Below are positions 1 through 6,939 of a DNA stretch of 27,887 bases, piece by piece (position 1 is the stretch's first letter; every line of letters begins with the position of its first letter). The position numbers and the translations under genes are program-made. The stretch lies in NCBI GenBank assembly GCA_031365725.1, contig JANLYQ010000051.1, positions 1-27,887 of the forward strand. The letters run 5' to 3'. This DNA comes from JANLYQ01 sp031365725 (GTDB taxonomy: Bacteria > Actinomycetota > Actinomycetes > JACCUZ01). The notes under the pieces were generated by a model. That model ran no database searches and was not told the DNA's origin. It saw only the letters and a program-made list of their open reading frames with translations.

Positions 1-89
1 CCGGCAGCCTCGACAGCGTGGCCTGCGTTCGCGGTGCCTGCTGGGGCTCGGGCGACCTCGGCCGAGTTGCGGTGCTCACCCGCGGCTGA
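1..89 (+). CDS. C-terminal end of an unidentified protein (partial)
   Basis: Reading from base 3, an open frame of 28 codons ends at a TGA at 87-89. It includes the stretch SVACVRGACWGSGDLGRVAV. The pattern of SVxC, then CW-x-SG, then GRVAVL resembles the last blade of secreted beta-propeller (BNR/sialidase-like) proteins of actinobacteria, but this is only a resemblance over a short piece. The upstream part lies outside the window, so neither size nor function can be given. It lies 21 bp before dapD on the same strand. The candidate dapD promoter sits in that gap, so the two are probably separate transcription units. Confidence 0.5.
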   Translation, partial: GSLDSVACVRGACWGSGDLGRVAVLTRG

Positions 90-98
90 GCGTTCTGA

Positions 99-104
99 CA
101 GGCT
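99..104 (+). promoter_or_regulatory. Candidate -10 box of dapD, leaderless
   Basis: CAGGCT resembles the actinobacterial -10 TAnnnT and is separated from the dapD ATG by 6 bases. No Shine-Dalgarno is present in those 6 bases. This geometry would put transcription start on or next to the A of the ATG. It is the weakest of several such boxes here because the first base is C rather than T. Confidence 0.4.
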
Positions 105-110
105 GGGCGC

Positions 111-1067
111 ATGAGCGAGAGCGGTCAGCGGCTGGCCCACGCCACCGGTCTGATGACCACGCATCGAGGCTCCGGTGCGATTCTTGATGCGTGGTTCCCC
201 GAGCCGCGGCTGGGCGCAGCGGCCGGGCCTGGCACAACATCGACGCCGTCCACTCCGACGACCCTGACGCCCCTGACCGGGTCCGACGACGACCGGGACA
301 CCGAGCGCACCGTTGTGACCTGCAGCATCAACCTCGACGTGGCGCCTGCCGGGACTCTCGACGTGTGGCTCCGGCTGCATCTGCTGTCCCACCGCCTGGT
401 CCGTCCGCGTGAGCTGGACATGACCGGTGTCTTCGGGCTGCTCACCAATGTCGCCTGGACCAACCACGGACCGTGCGCCGTCGACGGCTTCGAGACCACG
501 CGCGCTGCCCTGCTCCAGCGCGGGCCGGTGCAGGTGCTGGGCGTCGACAAGTTCCCACGGATGGTCGACTACGTGCTGCCCGGCGGCGTACGGATCGCGG
601 ACGCCGACCGGGTCCGCCTTGGCGCTCACCTCGCGCCGGGTACGACCGTGATGCATGAGGGCTTCGTGAACTTCAACGCGGGCACCCTCGGCGCCTCCAT
701 GGTCGAGGGCCGGATCAGCGCCGGTGTCGTCGTGGGTGACGGCTCGGACGTCGGCGGCGGCGCGTCGATCATGGGCACCCTGTCCGGTGGCGGACAGGAG
801 GTCATCACCGTCGGCGAGCGCTGCCTCATCGGCGCCAACGCCGGCATCGGCATCTCCCTCGGTGACGACTGCGTCGTCGAAGCAGGCTGCTACATCACCG
901 CCGGCACCAAGGTCACCCTCGAGGACGGCAGCATCGTGAAGGCCCGCGACCTCTCCGGCCGTGACCAGCTGATGCTGTGGCGCAACAGCGTCACCGGCGC
1001 CATCGAGTGCAAGGCCCGCGCCGGCACGTGGGGTGCCCTCGATGCCGCCCTGCACGCCAACGACTGA
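111..1067 (+). CDS. dapD: 2,3,4,5-tetrahydropyridine-2,6-dicarboxylate N-succinyltransferase
   Basis: 318 aa cytosolic enzyme of the succinylase branch of diaminopimelate/lysine synthesis. It transfers succinate from succinyl-CoA to tetrahydrodipicolinate, whose product is the substrate of the DapC reaction. The length matches the actinobacterial DapD group (about 317 aa). An N-terminal alpha/beta region (about 1-150) is followed by a left-handed beta-helix of hexapeptide repeats (about 160-280). The motif SMVEGRIS places Glu199 where the catalytic acyl-accepting Glu of the M. tuberculosis enzyme lies. The Gly-rich segment after it (GGGASIMGTLSGGG, 215-228) is typical of the active-site region. 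Residues 38-62 are a Thr/Pro/Gly-rich stretch and probably a loose loop. The ATG at 111 has no Shine-Dalgarno but a -10-like box 6 bases upstream. dapC lies about 4.3 kb away on the other strand. Confidence 0.95.
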   Translation: MSESGQRLAHATGLMTTHRGSGAILDAWFPEPRLGAAAGPGTTSTPSTPTTLTPLTGSDDDRDTERTVVTCSINLDVAPAGTLDVWLRLHLLSHRLVRPRELDMTGVFGLLTNVAWTNHGPCAVDGFETTRAALLQRGPVQVLGVDKFPRMVDYVLPGGVRIADADRVRLGAHLAPGTTVMHEGFVNFNAGTLGASMVEGRISAGVVVGDGSDVGGGASIMGTLSGGGQEVITVGERCLIGANAGIGISLGDDCVVEAGCYITAGTKVTLEDGSIVKARDLSGRDQLMLWRNSVTGAIECKARAGTWGALDAALHAND

Positions 1068-1080
1068 TCCCAGCCCGATC

Positions 1081-1190
1081 CCCCACGAGGTGGACCGGCT
1101 CACCGCCCTCGGCGCGGCCACCATCCGCGTCGGCGATGACCTCGTGGTGATGGGCGATTTCCGAGGGCAACGGGTTCTGCGTCGAGTGGC
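1081..1190 (+). pseudogene. Decayed, frameshifted C-terminal fragment of a glyoxalase/VOC-family protein
   Basis: Starting 13 bp after the dapD stop, one frame reads HEVDRLTALGAATIRVGDD and on to LVVMGD (codons in phase with 1081). At 1159-1160 the homology moves one base into the next frame, which reads SEGNGFCVEW (1160-1189). Joined, the two give the classic ending of Glyoxalase_6/VOC proteins: 'EVDRLxALGA...VMxDPEGNEFCV'. No start codon or N-terminal two thirds of the domain is visible, because dapD lies immediately upstream. I read this as a remnant carrying a +1 frameshift rather than a functional gene. The family assignment comes from memory of the motif; the frameshift is seen directly. 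Confidence 0.65.
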
Positions 1191-1250
1191 CCGCTCGCCT
1201 GTTCCGCAGGGCACGCATGATCCGGGAGACGCGACAGAGCCTCGTAGACC

Positions 1251-2756
1251 TCAGCAGAGCGGGGGGTCGGTCCCCTTGAGGTAGGTGCGGCCGAGCGGAC
1301 TTGTCCAGGTCTTGATGCCGCCGTCAGCGTCGCGGCTGAGTCGCCATCGGCCGTGGGTCTTGGCGTTGTGATGCTGACGACAGAGGGGGCCCAGGTTGTC
1401 GCGCACCGTGCGGCCGTCGCGGCGGAAGGTGACGACGTGGTCGCAGTCGCACGACTGGGCCAGGACCGCACAGCCAGGGAACCCGCACACGCCGTCACGC
1501 GCCGCCAGGAAGGCCTTCATCCGTTGCGAGGGCCGATAGCTGCGAGCCCCGCGATCAACTACCTGGCCGGTGCCGGGGTCGACGGTCCAGCGGATCCAGT
1601 CGCGGTCCCGCGCCATCGCGGCGCCGAGCTCACCAGGGATCGCGCCGTAGCCCGGGATGTGGGCGGGATTGTCGGCCAGCCCGAGCACCGTCGGCAGGTC
1701 GACGACGATGGCGGCCACCTGCGCCCCACCGCACGAGCACCGAGGCAGCGCAGCCACTTGCGCGGTCGACCTGTGCGTCGTGGAACTTGCTGACCCGCTC
1801 GGCGAGGAGGTCGGGTCTCGGGTCGCAGAACCGGCGGTGCGCGGCTGGGTCGCAGAACCAGCCCCGCGAGATGTCGCTGGCTCGGCCGCCTGCGATGAAG
1901 ACGATCCAGGTGGTGTCGCGTGAGCGGCGGACGCGTCCCACCACGACGTGTGCTCAGGGCCGAGGACAGCACCGACCAAGGCATCGACCCGGAGGGCGTC
2001 GAGGCCCGGGTCGGGCCGCCCCAGCGCTGCCAGCGCGGCCTGACCGACTCGAGCGGCACTGGTCAGCGCCGACCACAGGTCGACCTCGACCGGAGCAGGC
2101 ATCATCACCCACCAGGCGCGCATGGCATCGGGTTGCGGGACCCGCGAGATGGCCCGCCGCGCCTTGGCGTGCTCGTGCCGCGCCCGGGCGGCGGCTGGGT
2201 CCGCGGCGATGACCGCGCGTCGGGTGGCGCGCTTGAGCTGCCCGAGGGTCTGGACGCCGGCCCGACGCAACACCCGCGCCGCCACCTGCAGCGCGAGGAC
2301 GTCGTCGAGGTCCCGCACGGCCTCGGCGATGTGGGCAGCCTGGGAGTAGGAGATGGTGCCGGCCAGCAGGGCCGCGAGCACGTCAGGCAACCGGTCCCGC
2401 AGGTCGGCCGCCACCCGGGTGCGCAGCCGAGCCGTCGACGGGGCGAGCCGCAGCGCCGCACCCACCTCGTGGCGGGCAGCGTCTGCCTCCAGACCGATGG
2501 CCTCGGTGGCATCGACCAACGAGGCAAGTGCCAGCTGCTGATGACCGGCGATGGCAGCAGAGAGTCGCTCCCAGGCCCGCACCAGGTCGACACGGTCCGA
2601 CGCCGACAACGAGGCGGCGTCGACCTCGGCCAGGAAGACCGCACTCACCAACGGCAAGTCTTCAGTCGCCGCGGCCCGGACGAGCCGTCCCTCGTCGCGC
2701 GACGCCAGCACCCTGACCAGCGCGAGGTCGGCGGGCACTTCGAGGGCGACTGACAT
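1251..2756 (-). CDS. DUF222 / HNH endonuclease domain protein (13E12-repeat family)
   Basis: 501 aa. The N-terminal about 250 residues are helical and Ala/Arg-rich, as in DUF222. A Ser/Thr/Ala/Gly-rich linker follows (about 283-330). The C-terminus holds an HNH nuclease motif (about 424-470): CGFPGC, then SCDCDHVV with His440, then DNLGPLCRQHHN with His462/463, with Cys pairs probably binding zinc. This architecture is a multi-copy family in actinobacteria related to the 13E12 repeat proteins of mycobacteria. Its biological role is not established; DNA cleavage is inferred from the HNH motif. The ATG at 2756 has a TAGCCT -10-like box 6 bases upstream and no Shine-Dalgarno. The gene converges on dapD, and its 3' end borders the VOC remnant. 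Confidence 0.85.
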   Translation of the reverse strand: MSVALEVPADLALVRVLASRDEGRLVRAAATEDLPLVSAVFLAEVDAASLSASDRVDLVRAWERLSAAIAGHQQLALASLVDATEAIGLEADAARHEVGAALRLAPSTARLRTRVAADLRDRLPDVLAALLAGTISYSQAAHIAEAVRDLDDVLALQVAARVLRRAGVQTLGQLKRATRRAVIAADPAAARARHEHAKARRAISRVPQPDAMRAWWVMMPAPVEVDLWSALTSAARVGQAALAALGRPDPGLDALRVDALVGAVLGPEHTSWWDASAAHATPPGSSSSQAAEPATSRGAGSATQPRTAGSATRDPTSSPSGSASSTTHRSTAQVAALPRCSCGGAQVAAIVVDLPTVLGLADNPAHIPGYGAIPGELGAAMARDRDWIRWTVDPGTGQVVDRGARSYRPSQRMKAFLAARDGVCGFPGCAVLAQSCDCDHVVTFRRDGRTVRDNLGPLCRQHHNAKTHGRWRLSRDADGGIKTWTSPLGRTYLKGTDPPLC

Positions 2757-2762
2757 GTTCGA

Positions 2763-2768
2763 AGGCTA
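2763..2768 (-). promoter_or_regulatory. Candidate -10 box of the DUF222/HNH gene, leaderless
   Basis: On the minus strand TAGCCT (TAnnnT) is followed by six bases (TCGAAC) and then the ATG at 2756. No ribosome-binding site lies between, so the transcript would begin at or next to the start codon. I see no clear -35 element. Confidence 0.5.
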
Positions 2769-2864
2769 GAACGGAGGTCGGACACAACTATCGCGGCTGC
2801 TCAGACGGCGGAGAGCCAGCCCGGGCGGCTGACGCCTCCCCGCCCGGACACCGGGCCACCCTGC

Positions 2865-2938
2865 CACCCGGCACCCGGCACCCGGCACCCTGCACCCGGC
2901 ACCCGGCACCCGGCACCCGGCACCCGGCACCCGGCACC
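2865..2938. repeat. 7-bp tandem repeat, about 10.5 copies of CACCCGG
   Basis: Ten consecutive heptamers plus four bases. All are CACCCGG except the fourth, CACCCTG (2886-2892). The array ends one base before the stop codon of the DUF4091 gene (TCA at 2940-2942 on the plus strand). It lies in the 183-bp gap between that gene and the HNH gene. A 7-bp unit is not a multiple of three, so copy-number change would be tolerated only outside a reading frame, as here. Confidence 0.95.
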
Positions 2939-2939
2939 G

Positions 2940-4571
2940 TCAGCCCGTGGCTTCCAGCAGGTCCAACAGCTGTCGGCGTACGTCGGCAAGAACGCGGCCG
3001 TCCGTCGTCCAGGACGACCACGACGACGCGGCCCGAGCGATCACGGCAGCAGCTGGGGCGCCCTGCCCGCGGGCGCGCAGCTGTGCGACGAGGTCATAGT
3101 CATCCATGCCGTCGCGCACCATTGCCAACCGGATCGAGGGCACCACGCCGACGACACCGGCCGGATGACCGGGATAGACCAAGGTCCCGTCGCCGGGATA
3201 GCAGCAGCTCGTCGTGTGCGTGTACGTCGGGTCGACCCAGGGGTCGCGCTGCCACCGGTCGACCGCCCAGTACAGCAAGCCCTGCACCCCTTGCGAGGCG
3301 TTGAGGAAGCCACCCAGCACGCGATAGTTCGTCACCGGCAGATCCAGCTGCCAGCTCGGGGTGCGCGCACCCTGCACGAGCGCCTGGTATGACCAGAGCT
3401 CACCGCCGGTTGCTTCGACCTGCGCCCGCAACGCGGGGTCCAACGACCGCAGCTGCCATGGCATCAGCACCCAGATGTCGACCACAGGACGCCCCGTGCC
3501 GTCGTCCATCAGGTCCGCCCGGGGCACGACGGTGACGAGGTGCTCGACAGCCGCACCGTGCAGCACCCGGGCCCACTCGCGCAGGCGGGTCACGATGCCC
3601 GGGCACTCGCCGATCTCGTCCGCACTGTAGTCGTAGGTCCGCACACCCACGTCGTACGACGCCTTCGCCGCACGGATCGCATCAGCCGTCGGAGCCCCGG
3701 GCATCGCGCAGTGCTCGACGTCCGCGCCGCTCCAGAACGCCAGGTCGACCGACGACAGACCGTTGGCCAGCAGGCCCTTCGCGCGGGTGGAGGGCACCGG
3801 AGCAGGTTGAACCCGATAGCGCAGCAACAGGTCTTCGACGGCAGGCACCCGGTTGGCCTGCTGCCAGATGCCGAACCGCGAACCAGCCGCCGGCACCACC
3901 GGAAGCGTCACGTCCCGCACCCGCAGCACGACCTCGCCGGTCGCACCTCCCTGATCGCTGCGTGCGGTCCACCGACCGGTGTAGAGGCCAGGCGACGCAT
4001 CGCGCGGCACCGTCACGTCGGCCCACACCGGCTGGGCATGCCCGCGCGGCACGCCGAACACGCCCGCGGCATAACGCGCGTTCGACCGCGGGGTCCGACC
4101 TGTCACCGGGTCGACGAACGGCACCAGCGCATCTGGGATCCAGGTCCACGACAGCGGTCGCCCCGACCAGGCCGGGCTGTGCCGACGGATCCGCACGTAC
4201 TGCTCGCGCGCCAACGCAGGCGCTGCGATGCGGTGGCCGGCACGGTCGGTCAGAGCAGTCGTCGTGACCGTCGCGTGCGAGAGCGCGCCACCCGTTGCCC
4301 GGACGGCTATCTGGAAGGACTCGGTCTCTCCGCGCGCCGCCTCGATCCGCGCGACACGGCCCGTGCCCGTGGATGGCTCGATCGGCACCCGGACCGTCGA
4401 GCCCACCGTCCACGCATCCAGACGGCTGTCCCGACGACCAGCGGCGTCGTCGGCGCCGACAGATGCGGTCAGCGCGACAACACCGGCAAGCACGGCGACC
4501 GCATGGCCGACACCCCGGACCCGGACACCCCACACCCACGTCGTACGACGGGGGGCGAGGCGATCGGTCAC
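2940..4571 (-). CDS. Exported DUF4091-domain protein (glycoside-hydrolase-like)
   Basis: 543 aa starting at a GTG that shares four bases (GTGA) with the stop of the upstream gene, so the two are translationally coupled. The N-terminus has arginines (RLAPRRTTWVWGVRVRG) and then a hydrophobic segment (about 22-40), consistent with a signal peptide or anchor. A beta-rich region follows (about 50-210). The C-terminal part (about 440-520), with QGLLYWAVDRW, the TSCCYPGDGTLVYPG stretch and RLAMVRDGMDDYDL, matches the DUF4091 domain found at the end of TIM-barrel, glycosidase-like proteins. Substrate and activity are unknown. A 7-bp tandem repeat begins immediately past its stop. Location outside the membrane is inferred from the N-terminus. 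Confidence 0.8.
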   Translation of the reverse strand: MTDRLAPRRTTWVWGVRVRGVGHAVAVLAGVVALTASVGADDAAGRRDSRLDAWTVGSTVRVPIEPSTGTGRVARIEAARGETESFQIAVRATGGALSHATVTTTALTDRAGHRIAAPALAREQYVRIRRHSPAWSGRPLSWTWIPDALVPFVDPVTGRTPRSNARYAAGVFGVPRGHAQPVWADVTVPRDASPGLYTGRWTARSDQGGATGEVVLRVRDVTLPVVPAAGSRFGIWQQANRVPAVEDLLLRYRVQPAPVPSTRAKGLLANGLSSVDLAFWSGADVEHCAMPGAPTADAIRAAKASYDVGVRTYDYSADEIGECPGIVTRLREWARVLHGAAVEHLVTVVPRADLMDDGTGRPVVDIWVLMPWQLRSLDPALRAQVEATGGELWSYQALVQGARTPSWQLDLPVTNYRVLGGFLNASQGVQGLLYWAVDRWQRDPWVDPTYTHTTSCCYPGDGTLVYPGHPAGVVGVVPSIRLAMVRDGMDDYDLVAQLRARGQGAPAAAVIARAASSWSSWTTDGRVLADVRRQLLDLLEATG

Positions 4572-5266
4572 TCTGCGGCGAGCCGCTGGCCGGTGACCAC
4601 TGCCAGCGCACCCACAGTGTTCAGTGCAGCGTCGGCCGGTGCCGTACGCGTCCCGAGGTACATCAGGTTGAGCACCCGACCAGCCCGCTGAGCGACGATG
4701 ACCTGGAAGAACGGCTTCGCCGTGCCGCGGGGCTTCTCCTTCAAGCTGACCACAGCATTGTCGGCGACGGGAAGGTGCGTAAGTCCACTGGTCACCCGGC
4801 TGACGTCATAGCGAATGTCCGGGACGCCCTTCACCTCGGATGTGATGTACATACCCACAGTGCACCCGCGCACCGACCGGCGTAGCTGCGCGAGGGCGAG
4901 CGCCGCGTGCGCACCCGTGTCATAGGCGACGACCTCGTTGGAGAGACCGACCGAGGTGGTGCCCTTCATGACCACGACCTGACGTCGCGCCACCCGGTAC
5001 TTCTCGGTCGTGAAGCGGTAGCCGCAGTTGGTGAGCGTGACCTCCCCGCGCACCTTGCGACCACCCGGAACCAGCCTCGTGGCGTAACCGGTCGCGAGGT
5101 CGCCGTTGATCAGCAGGACCTTGGTCACCAGCTCGGTGGGAGTCGGCACCAGCACGCTGGTCGGGACCGCCGCCGCGGACGTCGCGCCCGTCAGCCCGAT
5201 GGCAAGCAGCGCGCCCGCGGCGGTGATCGCCGTCGTGGTGCGCAGCAGGTGGTGACGCAGGTTCAT
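4568..5266 (-). CDS. Predicted secreted protein, function unknown
   Basis: 232 aa. A signal peptide is clear: basic MNLRHHLLR, a hydrophobic core, and a likely cleavage after ATSAAA near residue 33. The mature part is mixed alpha/beta with two cysteines (in TNCGYRF and RGCTVG) that could form a disulfide. It loosely recalls small actinobacterial extracellular sensor-type domains such as the PknH C-terminal fold, but I cannot support a family. The ATG at 5266 has a good ribosome-binding site (GGGGAG, 5 bases upstream). Its stop overlaps the GTG of the DUF4091 gene, so the two proteins are likely made together and may act together outside the cell. Confidence 0.75.
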   Translation of the reverse strand: MNLRHHLLRTTTAITAAGALLAIGLTGATSAAAVPTSVLVPTPTELVTKVLLINGDLATGYATRLVPGGRKVRGEVTLTNCGYRFTTEKYRVARRQVVVMKGTTSVGLSNEVVAYDTGAHAALALAQLRRSVRGCTVGMYITSEVKGVPDIRYDVSRVTSGLTHLPVADNAVVSLKEKPRGTAKPFFQVIVAQRAGRVLNLMYLGTRTAPADAALNTVGALAVVTGQRLAAE

Positions 5267-5299
5267 GCGATCTCCCCGTGATCAGTGATGACGCTGATG

Positions 5300-5335
5300 G
5301 TGCTGCCAGTGCTGCAGGTGCTGCCAGTGCTGCTG
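5300..5335. repeat. 9-bp repeat, four units of GTGCTGCCA type
   Basis: Units GTGCTGCCA, GTGCTGCAG, GTGCTGCCA and GTGCTGCTG run head to tail in the 112-bp gap between the secreted-protein gene and the end of dapC. Upstream of the secreted-protein gene it would lie in the promoter or leader region. No clear -10 box or terminator is visible in this gap. Confidence 0.8.
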
Positions 5336-5378
5336 GCTCCGAGCGCCCAGCCTTCGTCCCGCCATCGGCACATCATGG

Positions 5379-6491
5379 TCACACCTTGAGGCGTTCCGCC
5401 GCCGTTCCCACGCGCTCGTCGGTGGCCGTCAGCGCCAGCCGCACGTGCCGCGCACCCGCGGCACCGTAGAAGGTGCCCGGGGCCGCGAGGATGCCGCGTC
5501 CAGCCAGCCACGCCACCGACGCCCACGCGTCCTCGTCGCGCGTCACCCACAGGTAGAGCCCCGCCTCCGAGCCGTCGACCCGCCAGCCCGCGGCGATCAG
5601 CGCCGACCGCAGCACCTCGCGGCGGGCGGCGTACCGCGCATGCTGCTCGCGCACGTGCGCGACATCGTCGAGTGCGGCCACCATCGCCGCTTGTACCGGC
5701 GTAGGCACGATCATGCCGGCGTGCCGACGCACCTCGAGCAGCTCGCCGACCAGGGCCGGGTCACCAGCGGCGAAGGCCGCGCGGTAGCCCGCGAGGTTGG
5801 ACCGCTTCGACAGCGAGCACACGGCGAGCAGCGACTCATGACTGCCCTCACAGACTCGGTCGTCCAGGATCGACGGCGTGCCCGTCCCGGCCCACGTTCC
5901 CCATCCGAGCTCGCAGTAGCACTCGTCAGAAGCGACCACAGCGCCGCGTTCACGTGCCCACACCACGACCTTGCGCAGGTGCTCGACCGGCGCGACCGCA
6001 CCGGTCGGGTTGCCGGGCGAGTTGACCCACACCAGCCGCACCGCGGCGGGACCCGCTCCCGTGAGCGAGTCGCTGGCCAGCGGGGTGGCGCCGGCGAGCC
6101 GCGCCCCGACGTCGTACGTCGGGTAGGCCGTGGCGGGGTGCACCACGACGTCGCCGGGGCCAAGACCGAGCAACGTCGGCAACCACGCCACCAGCTCCTT
6201 GGACCCGACGGTCGGCAGGACAGCGGCCGGGTCGACCCCCGACGCGCCCCGTCGGGCGAACCAACGCACCACTGCCTCGCGCAACGCCGGAGTGCCATGC
6301 GTCAGCGGATAGCCCGGTGCGTCGGAGGCCGCCTCCAGCGCTCGGCGCACGACCTCAGGGGTGGGGTCGACCGGTGTGCCGACCGAGAGGTCGACGATGC
6401 CATCCGGGTGCGCCCGGGCGGTCGCGGCGTACGGCGCCAGCGCGTCCCACGGAAAGTCCGGAAGCCGCGCCGAGACCGGCCCGAGCGTCAG
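5379..6491 (-). CDS. dapC: N-succinyldiaminopimelate aminotransferase, non-canonical start
   Basis: About 370 aa, class I/II PLP-dependent aminotransferase. It uses glutamate to aminate N-succinyl-2-amino-6-ketopimelate in lysine/DAP synthesis. Motifs (numbered from 6491): NSPGNPTG (about 157-164), SDECYCEL (Asp189) and SLSKRSN with PLP-binding Lys229. The conserved N-terminus SARLPDFPWD begins just after the ferredoxin stop. However, no ATG, GTG or TTG exists in frame between that stop and this motif. Options are CTG at 6491 (overlapping the ferredoxin TGA), ACG at 6488 (five bases after AGGAG, the best spacing), or GTC at 6476, which aligns with the initiator Met I recall for the mycobacterial homologue. 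A start inside fdxA would add a nonsense-looking arginine-rich tail. The fdxA-dapC pairing is well known in actinobacteria. Confidence 0.9.
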   Translation of the reverse strand: MTLGPVSARLPDFPWDALAPYAATARAHPDGIVDLSVGTPVDPTPEVVRRALEAASDAPGYPLTHGTPALREAVVRWFARRGASGVDPAAVLPTVGSKELVAWLPTLLGLGPGDVVVHPATAYPTYDVGARLAGATPLASDSLTGAGPAAVRLVWVNSPGNPTGAVAPVEHLRKVVVWARERGAVVASDECYCELGWGTWAGTGTPSILDDRVCEGSHESLLAVCSLSKRSNLAGYRAAFAAGDPALVGELLEVRRHAGMIVPTPVQAAMVAALDDVAHVREQHARYAARREVLRSALIAAGWRVDGSEAGLYLWVTRDEDAWASVAWLAGRGILAAPGTFYGAAGARHVRLALTATDERVGTAAERLKV

Positions 6492-6814
6492 TGCTCCTGC
6501 GGCTGCGGGGGCAGGGCCAGGATCAGCGGGTGGTCCTTGTCGATCTTGCCGAGTTTGGCGGCACCACCAGGGGAGCCGAGGTCGTCGAAGAACTCGACGT
6601 TGGCCTTGTAGTAGTCCTTCCACTGCTCGGGTGTGTCGTCCTCGTAGAAGATCGCCTCGACGGGGCACACCGGCTCGCACGCTCCACAGTCCACGCACTC
6701 GTCGGGGTGGATGTAGAGCATCCGGTTGCCCTCGTAGATGCAGTCGACGGGGCACTCCTCGATGCACGCTTTGTCGAGGAGGTCGACGCAGGGCTGCGCG
6801 ATGACGTAGGTCAC
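6488..6814 (-). CDS. fdxA: 7Fe ferredoxin, [3Fe-4S][4Fe-4S]
   Basis: 108 aa cytosolic electron carrier. Cysteines at 9, 17, 21, 25, 40, 43, 46 and 50 follow the Azotobacter FdI pattern shifted by one. By that comparison C9, C17 and C50 hold the 3Fe cluster, C21, C40, C43 and C46 hold the 4Fe cluster, and C25 is free. The length and acidic tail match the FdxA/FdxC group of actinobacteria. The GTG at 6814 has GGGAGG 8-9 bases upstream. The stop overlaps or abuts the start of dapC, so the two are translated from one message. The redox partner cannot be told from the sequence. Confidence 0.93.
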   Translation of the reverse strand: MTYVIAQPCVDLLDKACIEECPVDCIYEGNRMLYIHPDECVDCGACEPVCPVEAIFYEDDTPEQWKDYYKANVEFFDDLGSPGGAAKLGKIDKDHPLILALPPQPQEH

Positions 6815-6894
6815 GGTCGGGTCCCTCCCGGGGAAACGGTGGAGCGGTGCGCGAATCGGTGGTCGTCTGGCTCAGGGGGCAGGGCCCCGGCCCC

Positions 6895-6932
6895 TAGTAT
6901 CGCTGCCGCCTCGAACGATATCCGCCGGAGGG
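6895..6932 (+). promoter_or_regulatory. Candidate -10 box and ribosome-binding site for the GNAT gene
   Basis: TAGTAT at 6895-6900 fits TAnnnT. GGAGGG at 6927-6932 lies 7 bases before the ATG at 6940, so this gene has a leader and a conventional ribosome-binding site. I see no convincing -35. The 125-bp gap is shared with the divergent fdxA. Confidence 0.45.
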
Positions 6933-6939
6933 TCCCGCG

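Noticed and set aside
1251..2756. Homing endonuclease inside an intron or intein
   Set aside because: The HNH domain is fused to DUF222 in a free-standing gene and no interrupted host gene is seen. The VOC fragment nearby lacks its N-terminal part rather than being split in two.
2865..2938. CRISPR array
   Set aside because: Units are 7 bp with no spacers; it is a simple tandem repeat.
6492..6767. Longer DapC starting inside the ferredoxin gene
   Set aside because: The added residues are arginine-rich translation of the ferredoxin gene in a wrong frame, while the family N-terminus begins at about 6476-6491.
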